Shown: positions 32,372-43,745 of the stretch, one piece after another | Numbering within the stretch: the stretch's first letter is position 1 | How the letters are laid out: each line of letters begins with the position of its first letter | Assembly: GCA_037127315.1 (NCBI GenBank) | Contig: JBBBDQ010000914.1 | Coordinates: forward strand, 754,501 to 818,500 | Source of the DNA: Ascarosepion bandense | Lineage: Eukaryota > Mollusca > Cephalopoda > Sepiida > Sepiidae | Length of the DNA stretch: 64,000 nt | Direction: 5' to 3' | Program-made: the position numbers and the translations under genes | The notes under the pieces: generated by a model | What the model was told of the DNA's origin: nothing | Database searches by the model: none | What the model saw: only the letters and a program-made list of their open reading frames with translations

Positions 32372-32650
32372 TTGAGCATGAAGAAGAGACAGTTGATGTT
32401 CTTAGAGCAAGTGATGAGGAAGAAAGGCTCAGCTAATCTGATAAGCATAGTTCAAATAGTGGAAAAAAGAAACAGGAGAAAGGAGAGGATAGCATATTTG
32501 AAGGGCCTGAGCAGGTGGATGGCAGAGCGGGGTTTGGGTGTGGCAACAGGAGAAAGCTTTCTAAGATCCACCAATGATAGTGAGATGTAGAAAGCCATGA
32601 TCGCCTGAAAAAACATGACACATTGAAACTAACTGAAGAGAGTGGCTGAT
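32372..32650 (+). pseudogene. LINE C-terminal relic ('KKRQL...GHVMRK' type), copy 1
   Basis: The plus frame reads KKRQLMFLEQVMRKKG, RRKERIAYLKGLSRWMAERG and ATGESFLRSTND, then a stop, KAMIA, another stop and KNMTH. This is the C-terminal tail that follows the RT in a common LINE family, probably RTE-like, with the pattern LKFLGHVMRK, WMAERGLGGATGE-LLRATRDRE and AMIAYVLKGHGT. The internal stops show it is dead. Five more fragments of the same C-terminal region lie at 38395-43745. Confidence 0.65.
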
Positions 32651-33105
32651 TTTGATTTTATTTAAGCTTTTATTTTGTCCTACGTCTTCAGTTTTGCTTT
32701 TCTGATTTGACTTTTTTTTATCTATCAATGGTTTTCTGTCCATTAAAATCATTACAAATAATTTATATTTTTATCACATATATATATGCATATATAAATA
32801 TAGTTTCAAGGTAACCATTTTAACGTGCTCATTACCAGAGATAAAGTAGGTGTAAATATATAAGTGGACATTAATGACAGCAGCCAGCGGCGGCAATCTG
32901 ACTCATCCTGAAAGGTAACGATATGTGTCAAATTATTCTATAATCTAGAATATCAGATAGAACATCGCAATGTTCTTCCAGCATTAACTTAATGGGGGGA
33001 GGCGTTTTGCTTTTGTATTTCTACCCTAGATAGTAGTTACGTTGTAGGGTACTGCTTATGGGACAATTTCCTATTCATTTGTCTCTTAACCCCCTTCTGT
33101 GTTCG
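32651..33105. other. Spacer
   Basis: AT-rich. A short TA/CATA run occurs near 32778-32800. No gene recognised. Confidence 0.5.
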
Positions 33106-33109
33106 AGAT

Positions 33110-33480
33110 ATTAGTATTAATACCTCGAAAAGGAGAGGGTTCGAGACATCCATAAATTGCAAGCGAACATTCACCGGAAAACACCACCCATTGAATGTAA
33201 AGAAAGAGATCGTCTGCTGCCTGCAACATCGAGCAAAAATTACACAGAGATATATAAACAAGAAATGGCCAGTATAAGCAGTAACCTAAAACGTAACAAC
33301 TACGCAGAGTACATGACAATAGTCCAAACAAACATAGAAGGGAGGATGCATGAGAATAATAATTCTCAGAAAACAACCTTGATTTGTCTACCATGTGTGA
33401 AGGGGTTATTAGAGAAAAAAGTATCTTTAATTCATATAAAGACGGCCTTCAATTGTAACGGTTATTTACTGTTCATAATC
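33110..33480 (+). pseudogene. Penelope-like element coding relic
   Basis: The plus frame (inside a 147-codon ORF at 33157-33600) reads KTPPIECKERDRLLPA, then EIYKQEM, LKRNNYAEYM and TLICLPCVKGLLEKK. I read these as the RT-to-GIY-YIG linker of Penelope-like retroelements: HHPIEHKR-VV, a charged helix with L-NNYP, then -LPYVKGLSEKI. The RT core and the GIY-YIG nuclease are not visible. The 3' third of the ORF shows no match I recognise. The family call is inference from motif resemblance. Confidence 0.45.
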
Positions 33481-33600
33481 ATCTGTCGTTCCGTCGGTTT
33501 ACAATTCGGCCTATATCAAATTTTTCTCCTCGGTGAAAAGTCTAAACATTCCATCCTTTTGGTATTCCAAATGGTTAAGTCGGCGCTTCACACTGATTAA

Positions 33601-34984
33601 ACAATTAATTTCTATTTCTTTCAGCACGAAACTACTTCTCCGCATCACATACTATTTCACCGTCTGTCCATTTTCATAATTTTCCTGATGATGCAATCTG
33701 ACACCTTGAGGTAATTTCCAATGGTTCCGATTGACTTTCCGGGACACTTATCGACCCATTTCTGAACTTTTCGTTATGTGTCTTAATGGTATTTGAAGCC
33801 TTATCATGCATTTTCTGTTTAGCGACTGCTATTGGATCCCTGTCAGAAGATTTCCATTTCCTTTCGAACCGTGATAGCCAAAGATCGGGCAATTTTCAGG
33901 AAGAGGATTATCTCTGTATCCCAAGGTTTCATTTTAAGTCAAGATTACAGCGTGCTTTTCATTAGCTGAGGTTAACTTGATGCATGATTTATTTATCTGA
34001 AAAGAAAAGGGAATAAGAACCTTGTAAAATACAGTCTTAGAAATACCCACGCACCATATATATATATATATATATATATATAAGCATTCAGAAAGAGTAT
34101 ATCTTAAAGGGAAATACGAATAAAGACAAAAGGCAAACTTATCTTTAGTGACACATTTAGTCCTCTAAGAGACTTTATCAATGTAGCTGCATTGATAAAG
34201 TTCCTCAGAATATAAAATACGTAGGCTAAGATGAGTTTTCTTATATTTACAGTCCTTTTACGGATATATTCTATCTTAAATTTGTATACATTTTTGCCAT
34301 CAAAAACACAAAAATACGCGTACATGCATATTGAACTCATGCATATATATGTGTGTTTGTGTGTGTCTAAAATATTATAACACTCAGCAAACGGATAAAT
34401 AATCACACATAAAAGCCACAAACACAAATCCCACACAAGAACACAAGCACTTAACTATGACCTAAAAAATTTAATCGATCACACTAACAGGGTAAGAAAC
34501 ATTAACTGAATACAATAAATGAAAACCTAAATGACAAGAAGAAAACAACTCATCATAAAGCAAATAAGCAGACACCCATTCATGCAGCCAATAAAGAGTA
34601 ATAAAAAGAAATCAACTAGCTGTACAATAAAAAAGATGGTAATACATTAAAGAGAAATTGACACAACAAAAGCAATTAAAAACAATTACAACATAATTAC
34701 AAAATAGAAAATTACACCAAGCCCCATATAAATAGAAAAAAAAACAGGGACTCAAGATGCGATGTGAACATTGTCGCCATTTTATATATTTAATTTTGTG
34801 TGCGCACCTGTTTGCTTTTTTGAGTTGTCGAGAACAGAATAGATTAGAGTCAGTTGAACAACATCTATGAGAAAAAGAGCATCATAACGCAGTTTATTCA
34901 GCCAAAATTTGCAAACAGCAGCTTCAATGCAAACATTTCACAGAATAAATTATAGATGATTCGGAAAGAGTTATATGATATATC
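33601..34984. other. Spacer, AT-rich, with one (TA)n run
   Basis: Contains a TA run at about 34058-34082. No supported gene. 34440-34760 is strikingly A-rich on the plus strand. Confidence 0.5.
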
Positions 34985-35520
34985 TAATCAACATCATTGT
35001 GTTTGCAGTGATCATTGGGATTCAAACTCAACATGGAAGCCTACTACATCAAGTCACTGTATGAGGTAGTACTACCCTGGCCCAAGAGGGTGATTCTGAA
35101 AAACACTGTCTCTGGCAACAGGACGCTGCACCGTGCCACACAAGCAGAAGAACACAGTAATGACTGTCAGATAATTTCTGCGACCACATCACCCTATCTA
35201 GTCATCTAACTTCCCAGATTGCAACTCCATTGATTATTAAGTGTAGGTTGCAGTTGTGCGAGCGATTAAAAAAACTCTTGTAAAACGAACGATAAACTGA
35301 AAGCATACATAAAGGCATTATTCATCAACTTAAAGAAGGAGGCTATCCAAAAGAGCTGCAGAAGTTTTCGTTTAGAGGCTTTTATTGAATAAATATACAC
35401 TTTCGTATTTAAAAATATTTTGTGTAATTTTAGTAGATATATCTATTATAATGATATGTCATTATTTTTTCATATTTGCTAATTTAAACGACAATTCATC
35501 TATCGCACCCTGAATATATA
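34985..35520 (+). pseudogene. mariner-like transposase relic
   Basis: An open plus frame of 64 codons (35015-35209) reads FKLNMEAYYIKSLYEVVLPW, corresponding to the LNTEAYIKCLEEVVLPWIKR segment of mariner transposases. In shifted frames follow GNRTLHRATQAEEHSN (QQDSAPCHTSRRTQ region), FCDHITL and PDCNSIDY, the last carrying the third catalytic Asp region. The C-terminal tail and a terminal-repeat-like end (GACAATTCATCTATCGCACC, about 35490-35512) match the other mariner ends at 10995 and 18970. Several frameshifts and stops; inactive. Confidence 0.75.
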
Positions 35521-35539
35521 GCGAAATATAACAGATGCA

Positions 35540-37780
35540 TTAAAAATACCCACAAATATATATATATATATATTTATATAGGTATAAATATAACTTATAA
35601 AATGAGAACGATCATAACTGTTATTTTCTTGTCAAAATATATGAGGACTCCAAAAAATTTCATGACACGATGCCAAAACAATATAATGTATCATGAAAAA
35701 ATTTACATTTCGAAGGAACAAAATAGCGTTAATTATATTCTTGATAAAATATCGATCTTTTCAACTTTTTGTGTCGAATTGCTTTCAATGGTCAATGATG
35801 GAGATACACAAAATGGCGGACAATGCCGCCTGCATTGAATGGAACAGAAAAATACTCATTAATTTTATCGACTACGACACTGCTATTAAATACTTTTTCT
35901 TTTCTTCAATTGAACTATTTAACATCTACTGATTTTCGGGTTGCAGTCAGGTTACATGAATATATTTTCTAGTTTTCCAAATACAAAATATTAGAAATTA
36001 TACATGAGATTAAGTATCATATTTTTGATTGTTCAGAATTGTTCAAATCATGAATATTAGGTTTTTTTAAATCATCGTTTTGATTTTCAAAATACGAAAA
36101 GATTTTCTCTTTTTATTTCGTTATATTTTTATCCTCATTTTTTCTTTCATCTTATAAAAAATATCTTCTTGCGAAACAGGAAGATATTTATCTATTATGT
36201 GACGCGTCGCTTTACTACGTAGTCGATTATAGCTCTTGAAAACATCATATCTTTTGTACCTATTAGTAATTTTTCACCCTACTTATATTAACTCTCACAG
36301 TCTCTGTTCCTTTCTTATTATCCATTTACTCAAACTATTTACATAAATTACAACAAATTCTCTATGCAATTCTTTCCTTCACTATATCTTCTCAGAGTTA
36401 AATTCTTCAAGGCCTTTTCCTCATTAAGCGTCAGAGTCATTTCAATTATATTTCTGATCTTTTTGTATGAATGCTTTTTTCTTTCTATTTTTCTTAAAAC
36501 TTTCTCGTTGTTCACATGTTTCGTTCATGTTCTTCTCATTCATTTGTAGAAACAGGTATTTGTTCAGGTCTCCTCATCATTTATAAAGAAATTCCCTAGC
36601 AGTTGTTATCAAAACGTAAGAAGTGTTATTACACAGCAGGTAAGCACTTTTTTCTACATTTAAATCTAAATTGAGGTTTTTCTTGATTCCATGATTACCT
36701 TTTGGGAAATCATATTTCTCTATTCCTGTGCTCTTTCGGATTATTGTAAAACATACTTCGTCATCTGTTTAGATTATTCAGGTAAGAAAGTCGATGGGTA
36801 TTTTATAGAAGAAGTCGAAATGTTTTTAGAGAGAGAGAGAGAGAGGAAAAGAGAAAAAGAGGGAATAGAGAGAGAGAGAAAGAGAGAGAGAGAAAGACAC
36901 GTGAATGAGATGTTCTCTGGCAAAACATTTCTATATGCATATTTCTAAGACATGACATTGTTCACGTTTAGTTTTTGTTTGTGCAACTATACCCTGAATT
37001 AAACAATTATAATGGTTATTATGATAATTCAATAATTATTAATAATGGGTTACCGATATCGTGATCACTTTAATATTTTAATATGTTTCTTGGTATAGAT
37101 TAGGCAAGGAAAGTTCTATGAAATGATTGAATGTTGTGTTTAAGTGATAGAACCAAATGCGATCGCTGTGGTTAGGCACCTCGGTACAACCTACGCAAAA
37201 AAATAAATAAAATAAAATAAAACGAAGCTATATATTTAACTACTCATCTCTCTGCTTATGTTTTTGTGTATGTGTTAGTGAATCAGCCATGAGTCGCTAT
37301 TCATTTCACTGCTGATAATTTTTATGAATAGTCACAAATTGTACGCCATATGATTTCCGAGGCGAACTCATTCAAGTACCCAATGGCGGATGAAGGTATC
37401 TGAATGTTTCAGGTTTCTAGCGAGAAAAAAATCCCTGTGACACAATGGTCTTTGTACTGAAGTTTTACTGTTAAAACAATCATGATAAATAAAAATAAAG
37501 TCACAAGAAAAAAGGTTTTCAATATCTCATCAACTTGTATGGTATGTGAAGACAGCAGACACTCGGTTTTCTAAAACTGAACTGAAAAAAGAACTCTACC
37601 AAACGCCAGAAAGGCGTTGGATAATTTAGGCTTCATTTTTAGAAAATAAAATAAGTTGATATTTTATTCAAAATTATTTTACAAGCGATAACAATGAATT
37701 CACACGCATACATATACACAAGCACTTGCCTGCCGTCAGTATGATTCATGCTGGACTCCAGGAGAACATATCTACTGCGC
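35540..37780. other. AT-rich spacer with (TA)n and (GA)n runs
   Basis: A TA run at 35556-35573 and an imperfect GA-rich tract at about 36826-36895. The frames at 35602-35932 have no motif. An A-rich tail of AAATAAAATA type at about 37195-37222 follows a short GC-rich stretch and may end an old retroposon. No gene recognised. Confidence 0.45.
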
Positions 37781-37784
37781 TTTC

Positions 37785-38330
37785 TTGGCCATAGGTTTTT
37801 CACTGACTTGGAGAAGAGTTACTATACCGAATCAGTAACAGCATCTATTGCAAGAAAGGTATTGTCATTTTGTCTTTCCAGAAAGTTTTTTCTCGCAAGA
37901 ATCCATCTTGTACATTTATAAATCTACCACACCTCCGTCCATTGAATACTGTTGCGAGATCTGGTCGGGTGCTTCTGCAGTACATCTCGACAAAATCCAA
38001 AGAAACGTATGTATCGTAATCGATCTTGACCACGCATCTCGACTTCAGTTATTTTCTCATTGACCTGGCTTGGCTTCCTTCTGTTGTTTGGCAAAGATTT
38101 TCATAGCGACTACTTCGCCGATCTTTTTACATCGTGTCCCGAAAAAAGGAATTTCAGTGTGCTACTAGATTGGCATCTTGGTCTCACCATTTTACTTTTT
38201 AAATAGTTAACTGCAACCGCCTCTTCTTCTCCAATTGTTTCTTTTCTCGCACGTCCCACGTTCCGTTTTCTTGCTTCCCACATTTTGGTTTCTTCAAGTC
38301 TTCCTTTCACATTGAGGAGATTTCAGCGTA
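37785..38330 (+). pseudogene. LINE J (jockey/CR1-type) RT C-terminal relic, copy 1
   Basis: Plus frames read FFTDLEKSYYTESVTASIARK and then, after a frameshift, LYIYKSTTPPSIEYCCEIWS, GASAVHLDKIQRNV and SRLQLFSH. They align collinearly with the tail of the better copy at 63240-64000 (LSSDLKWNHYIESIAKSTAKK, YKSTIHPCMEYCCHLWSGAP). Downstream pieces (FFSNCFFSRTS, PFSCFP) continue as the family tail does (FFPRTSRLWN). Multiple frameshifts; inactive. Confidence 0.7.
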
Positions 38331-38394
38331 ATTAATGAAATAATGAAGGACAGAAGACTTTAATGAAGAACAGAAGTCAATTAACAATCCAATG

Positions 38395-38625
38395 TTCTCT
38401 TCTTTGTTTCTAGTAAAATATTCCTATCTCTCAATATACTCACCTTTTGAAATGCGTCCTTGGCCATGCAAGTTCACATTCGGATTTCGGTGTCACACTT
38501 TCCGTTTTCTGTTACAACACTTCTTAGGTATTTAAATTTATGTGCCTGCTTGATTTTAGTATCCCCCGTCTGTAGGTAGAATTTTGGGCACCTCCTTGTA
38601 CTGATAACTATACGTTGATGAAAAA
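38395..38625 (-). pseudogene. LINE C-terminal relic, copy 2
   Basis: Antisense fragment. Plus-strand words TCTAGTAAAATATTCCTATC, TGCGTCCTTGGCCAT, CTTAGGTATTTAAATTTATG and TGATTTTAGTATCCCC align in order with 42255-42390 of the longer antisense relic at 41812-42480. No open frame of note. Confidence 0.6.
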
Positions 38626-39187
38626 ACATTTATTTTGTTCAAGGATCATTACAATGTTCTTCGCTAACGCTAGTCTCTTTTTTTATAACTCACCACTGGT
38701 GTCCAGAAAATTTCTGAGCATGTCTCACGTCTCCATATCTGACTTAATGGCCAGATTTCAGATCAATGACAGACGGAAAGAGCCTAAAAGAAATAGTAAG
38801 ATAGACCTGTAAGAATTTTTTAAGGTGAACGTCATATATTTTTAAGAGAACATTATTTTCGCGTGCTTTTAAATAGGAAATTATCGATCTTTTTCCTGCC
38901 TTTTTCGTTACAAAGTATCAATTATTTCATGAGAAGCCATCCAATTACATTTAACAGTTTTTGTCATTCGATCAATTTACTGAACGAGAATCAATATACA
39001 TAAATATTTAATTATGCTTTGTTTATATTTTTGAAGATTTAATTAGTGAAAGGGACATTCCGAATTGCTATTAATCATTATGATATCATTTTATCAAGAA
39101 AGGCCTATATTAAATTACATGCACTTTCTAATTCTGTTAAGTTTGATTTGTACAAATAATAATTGCTTATGTTAAACACCATTGACT

Positions 39188-39260
39188 GTAGCGCAATGGT
39201 AAAGTGATTTTTACAGTGCGGGAGGTTGTGGGTTCACTTGCTAGCTGAATCATGCTGAAG
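39188..39260 (+). repeat. tRNA-derived SINE-like head
   Basis: A box-like TAGCGCAATGG (about 39189-39199) is followed about 40 bases later by a B box-like GGTTCACTTGC (39231-39241). The spacing is right for a tRNA-type internal promoter, but acceptor and anticodon stems do not form well. The body to about 39430 is not matched elsewhere in the window. Confidence 0.4.
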
Positions 39261-39526
39261 TCTTTAAAATGGTACTCGACACCTCTCTGTTAAGCACTCA
39301 GCTACAAAAAGGATGATCCAGGATAAGTGAAGAAAACCAGAGATAGGAGTCACACCCACCTCTACCGCAAGGCTCCAGTTCACCCTGAACTTAGGGATCG
39401 ACTAACTTACAACTATTTTAACACCAAGGCTTTGTATAAAAGCATCTTAAGCGACGTTTCTCTTATCGCTAAGCTAAAAAAAGAAATCCGGACGAATCTA
39501 TTGAATTTATTTCTATGCGCCGGGTA

Positions 39527-39718
39527 ATTTCAGGACGTTGGCGATTGAGGACCTTCATTTTCTATCCTTTATACTTCTTAGTATTTTTTTTTCTTTTTGC
39601 TATTTCTCCTTTACCCTGTTCTGTTTTCCAGTTGGGTAGATGTGGCGCTGTTTGTCCCTGTTTCTATTACCTTCAATATGTCCTGCGAGTGTCAGATATT
39701 CCAAGTCCTCTTGAATAA
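39527..39718 (-). pseudogene. LINE C-terminal relic, copy 3
   Basis: Starts at TTTCAGGACGTTGGCGAT on the plus strand, the same boundary as copies at 40640 (TTTCAGGACGTAGGCGAT) and 41812 (TTCAGGACGAAGGCAAT). It ends near GCGAGTGTCAGATATTCCAAG, aligned with 41978-41999. The middle is poorly preserved. Confidence 0.5.
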
Positions 39719-39825
39719 ATTATAATTATATTATTTATTACAAGCAGTTTGTATAAGAAAACTGAAGAAATAATGCTGACCCTTAGGAAATATGAAATTA
39801 TGATGCCACCAACATCATTAAAACT

Positions 39826-39965
39826 CTATATTTCTGAGATGAGGTGTTGTAACTATTTGCATTATCTACATTGTTGAAACTGTTCTCCGCATCTATATTG
39901 TAATATTAACAAGGTTTCGTCCGTTGTACACTCCAGCCTTCTTCAGGTGATACCCGCTAGAATTT
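39826..39965. repeat. Foldback family F, left arm only
   Basis: CTGAGATGAGG, TGTTGTAACTATTTGCATTAT, TTTCGTCCGTTGTACACTCC and AGCCTTCTTCAGGTG match the left arm of the F copies at 13105 and 47265. The inverted right arm is missing. Confidence 0.55.
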
Positions 39966-40376
39966 TTAACCGAACATTTTATTTCATCCACAGTGTTCGC
40001 TTGTTCTAGTTCTACGTGCCGTTTTATTTTATTTTATATTATTTTGTTAGTAAATATCTAAGTAGCAGTTATTTCTTTTTAGTAACTCAACTCTTTAACT
40101 TTGTGTTGAGTAACCTGGTCATCATAAAGGCGGGCATTATTCAGATAGAAAAATAGATCGCCTTCATGGCATAAGTACTCGCATACATGTGGCTCTTTAG
40201 TTTTCCTTTCCAAGACACCGAAAGTTAGTGAAAGTTGTAACGCATGGCACCCATTCACTGATGTCTAGATCTGGACATGTGTATATTGAATTAATACAAC
40301 CTGAAAGATGTTCACCATTTCTAATTAGCACATACAAATGTTCATCTGTTGCAGGAAACATACTCTTTTCTTATCG

Positions 40377-40419
40377 GTAAACACGACAGAGCGCCACTCA
40401 GACGCTCTGTCGTGTTTAC
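40377..40419. repeat. Perfect 17-bp stem-loop
   Basis: GTAAACACGACAGAGCG (40377-40393) and CGCTCTGTCGTGTTTAC (40403-40419) are exact complements with a 9-base loop. An adjacent smaller pair, CGGGACTC (about 40425-40432) and GAGTCCCG (about 40459-40466), follows. There is no gene next to it for a terminator role. Confidence 0.8.
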
Positions 40420-40639
40420 GCTCTCGGGACTCAATGACGATGTTGAAATTGAATTAGCGAGTCCCGTTGCAAGTAAACGATTCTCAAAGGTCTTTGCACT
40501 TTTGTTGCCGGACTTATTCTGATTCTTAACGTGTGTATAATGCTGAAGTCTTTACCTTACCGTTCAACAATCACATACGCAGTGTTCGTCTCGAATATTT
40601 TATACAGTTTCATGAATGTTCATTTTACTTCTTCTTTGT

Positions 40640-41000
40640 GCCCTGTCATTTCAGGACGTAGGCGATCATGGCTTTCCATGTCTCTCTATCCCTGGTGGCT
40701 CTTAGCATGCTTTCTCCTGTTGCACCCCACAATCCTCGTTCCGTCATCCACCTGATCATGCCCTTCAAATATGTTATCCACTGCTTTCCCTTGTCTCCTT
40801 TTCCCACTATGTGGCCTGTTAGTATCAGGTTCACTAAGCCCTCTTTCCTTATTGCATGTCCTAGGAACTTTAGCTGTCTTCTTGATGCTCAGTATTAATT
40901 TCTTTTTCGTTTGCATCCTTTCCAAAACCTCATCATTGCTCAGTCCATGATATCCGCAGCATCCTTCTGAAGAACTACATTTCAAATGCTTTCAGTTATT
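40640..41000 (-). pseudogene. LINE C-terminal relic, copy 4
   Basis: Two minus frames together read SNDEVLERMQTKKKLILSIK and then, after a frameshift, NLILTGHIVGKGDKGKQWI, YLKGMIRWMTERGLWGATGE, SMLRATRDRETWKAMIAYVL. This is the best preserved of the C-terminal fragments. It runs up to the usual 3' boundary at 40640. The two frames overlap (40646-40834 and 40686-40985), so at least one frameshift is present. Inactive. Confidence 0.75.
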
Positions 41001-41811
41001 TCTTCATCTTTGATCATGGTGTCACTTTACTGCTGCTAAAAACGGATGTCCCACGTGCGACAACGCCACCAGTCTCCTGAAATAACCAACCAGCATTTGG
41101 AAATTCCATAAATTGACCCTTCTTAAACAGCATTTATTTAGAAAAGAATTGTGCATCTTCGTGATATGACCTGTGCTTGCACTCGGATTTTTCGACACCT
41201 AGCTCTTTAGCAAAGCATGTTTCACCGTCTGCAACTCAATATTGCACAGAATACTGGTATGAATTTTACTATGTGATACAATAGGCGAATACATATATGT
41301 AAAAATACATTCATAAGAAAATTAGCATTGTCGTTCAGATTGCTGAGTTTATATTCCCTTCTCTTTAGGAGTAAACTTATCTGGCTAGAGGTTACGCAGT
41401 CGTGTATAACTATAATATTGGATCACTGTAATATATAACATAATAAGAACCTTAAATGTTCAGTAAAATGTTCTGCGTTATGCGAGCATTTACTTTTGAA
41501 TTTCTGGGATGGAGAGTTATTATCATTTACTCTATACACGTAAAGTTTATTGACCTCTGCTTCGCTGTTGTTATCACAATTTTTCCACTTGTACTGCACC
41601 GCCTTCATCCGGTGTATGTCGATCCGGGTCGCCTAGTTAGTATTTTACCCGAAACGACATACAGTTGATGGGGGCCGGATTACACATGGTAGCATGTTCT
41701 GTATAGTATTTTAAGATTTTTACATAAATGACGAGAATATATTATACGATTAAAAAGAGATTATACGACTAAATGAATTTATGGACAGATATTTTTCATA
41801 TAACAAGTCCC

Positions 41812-42480
41812 TTCAGGACGAAGGCAATCATGACCCTCCACATCTTCCTTACCATTGAAGCTATTAATATATTTTGTGTTGTTATTTCTTCCAAACGCTG
41901 CTCTGTTATTCATTTGCTCAAGTCAATTTAGTATGTTACATGCTGTTTTTCCCTGTCACACTTTCATTCAATTTGCTCTGTGAGTATCAGATTCTCCAAG
42001 CTTTCCTTCCTGAATACGTGTCCTAGAAACTTCAACTGTCTCTTCCTGATGTTAAGTGCAATTTTCTTTCTTAGTTTGATTGTCTCCAAAACCTCCTCGT
42101 TGCTCACACTTTTGATCCATGCTAACCTCATCATCCATTTGTACTTTTGTCGACTCCAGTCTCTCCTTCATTGTTGAAGAGATTGTCCAGCATTTATTGC
42201 TATAGAGGAGGACCGATATCACGTAACAGTTTAATACACCTTACTTTGTTTCTAACGAAATTTTCCTGTTTCAATATTCTGCTTAGTTTTTGGGATGTGT
42301 CCTTGGCCATCCTAATACCCCTTTTTGTCTACTGAAAGAAACCTTCTCAGGTATTTCTATACCTGTTTAATTTTAATATCCCCGACCTGTATTTGGCATT
42401 TTGGGCCGCGTTTTTTGCATTCCAGTTTTAATCGTTCAGATTTCTTGTAGTTTATGTTTAGTCCTTTCTTTCGATTTCTT
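41812..42480 (-). pseudogene. LINE C-terminal relic, copy 5 (longest fragment)
   Basis: Minus-strand frames, heavily broken, align with copy 4 (LTSGRDS, E-LGE-DTHRANRM and similar) and extend further 5'. The words TTGATCCATGC, CTTCATTGTTGAAGAGAT, TGTCCTTGGCCATCCT and TTTAATATCCCCGACCTGTA mark collinear regions shared with copies 2-4. The 3' boundary coincides with those of copies 3 and 4. Confidence 0.65.
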
Positions 42481-43085
42481 TCACATCAGAATATTTTGGA
42501 ATTTTCTTTTCCGTGTCTGCTTTTTGCACTGTGTCATCTGAAAATCAAAACGAAAATGTAAAAGAAAATATTAAGAAACTAGGGGCAGGCAGTTTAAACT
42601 TCCCACCTTCTACATAGAAATATAAGTCGTTCTTTACTGAGAGTGGGAATTTCTTTTTTTAACATAATCATTGTTATATGTCCCAGATTTCCTTATTTTT
42701 GGTCAGCCTCGTGAAATATAAAAATATGTCAGGTTTCAAATGCGTGAATCTATTAACCTCCTAATGCAATGTATTTTATTTATGTATATTTTTAAAATAA
42801 TGTTTAATATTTCTATTTCCACTGCATTTAATATTGTTTTTTTGTTGTTGTTGTTGTTGTTGTTCAAGATTGACTAGGGACAATGAAAACTGTTACAAAG
42901 TGTTATACAAAGTTACAACTTAATTATTTTATTCCCTTCTTCCCACTACCCTACTAACTCCGATCTATAAAACTCTGATCCTCGTAACTGATAAAAGGGG
43001 GCATTTTTTACATAACAAGAAAACATGTACGTATAAAATTTTGTGAGATGGAGTGTTTAATATATGAGTATGTATGTATGTATTT
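42481..43085. other. Spacer with short (TTG)n tract
   Basis: AT-rich. A TTG run lies at about 42842-42866. No gene recognised. Confidence 0.5.
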
Positions 43086-43091
43086 CACTAG

Positions 43092-43178
43092 CGGTGTGTC
43101 GTCGACTAAAACGGCTACCCAGCTCCATGAAATTGACACACCGTCTGATAAGGAGTGCCATGAGCAATGTTATCAGAC
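43092..43178. repeat. Two adjoining stem-loops
   Basis: CGGTGTGTC (43092-43100) pairs with GACACACCG (43135-43143). GTCTGATAA (43143-43151) pairs with TTATCAGAC (43170-43178). Both stems are 9 bp and perfect, and they share base 43143. No internal promoter boxes or gene context; probably part of an old repeat. Confidence 0.55.
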
Positions 43179-43426
43179 CGTCATCTAAAGGCTGTTAGTA
43201 GATACGGCTTGAAGAGAATGGAATGTATACAACAAAATACTTAGAAGGTTTTTTGACAATCAAAATTTTGCATGTGACCAAAAACTCTGCAACATGTAAT
43301 ATTTTATGAGAGGGTTATGCAAAAGACATTATACAGTGATTACATAACAAACCTGATTGAAATTAAATCTTGGCTTTCTGATTTTCATTTCCGATTATAT
43401 CATCCAATATATGATCCATACATCCA

Positions 43427-43484
43427 GTTATACAGATCCTGTTATTCCCAAGCGGTCACCTATCTAGGTACTTAGAATGCTCGC
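43427..43484 (-). pseudogene. 5S rRNA-derived fragment (3' part)
   Basis: The minus strand reads AAGTACCTAGATAGGTGACC, then GCTTGGGAATAACAGG, close to the 5S 3' half (AGTACTTGGATGGGTGACCG, CCTGGGAATACC). The 5S 5' half is absent. It abuts a LINE C-terminal relic on the plus strand. Confidence 0.65.
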
Positions 43485-43745
43485 TGTAGAAGGAGATAGA
43501 TTAAACTTTTAGGACACTTAATTAGGAAAGTTGGTCGGCAGAATCTAAAACTAGCAAGACATATAGAAAACAAGAGTAAGCAAGAGAAATTAGTGAAAGC
43601 AGTCAGTAAAATATATACTGAATGGATTGCAGAACGAGAAAAAGAGGGTTGATAAAGTGACAGGAAATTGCTTCTCGCATCAAAAGACAGTAAATTCTGG
43701 ATACCTATGATAGCACACGATCTGAGCAGACACAACACAAAGGAA
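43485..43745 (+). pseudogene. LINE C-terminal relic, copy 6
   Basis: The plus frame reads GHLIRKVGRQNLKLARHIEN, SKQEKLVKAVSKIYTEWIAE, REKEG, then (after stops) KLLLASKDSKFWIPMIAHDL and SRHNTKE. It follows the same C-terminal pattern as the other copies but is a more distant subfamily. Inactive. Confidence 0.6.

Noticed and set aside
33674..33892. 72-codon minus-strand ORF with mixed composition
   Set aside because: No motif and no relation to neighbouring elements recognised.
40377..40419. Bacterial-type transcription terminator
   Set aside because: No T-run, no adjacent gene, eukaryotic context.
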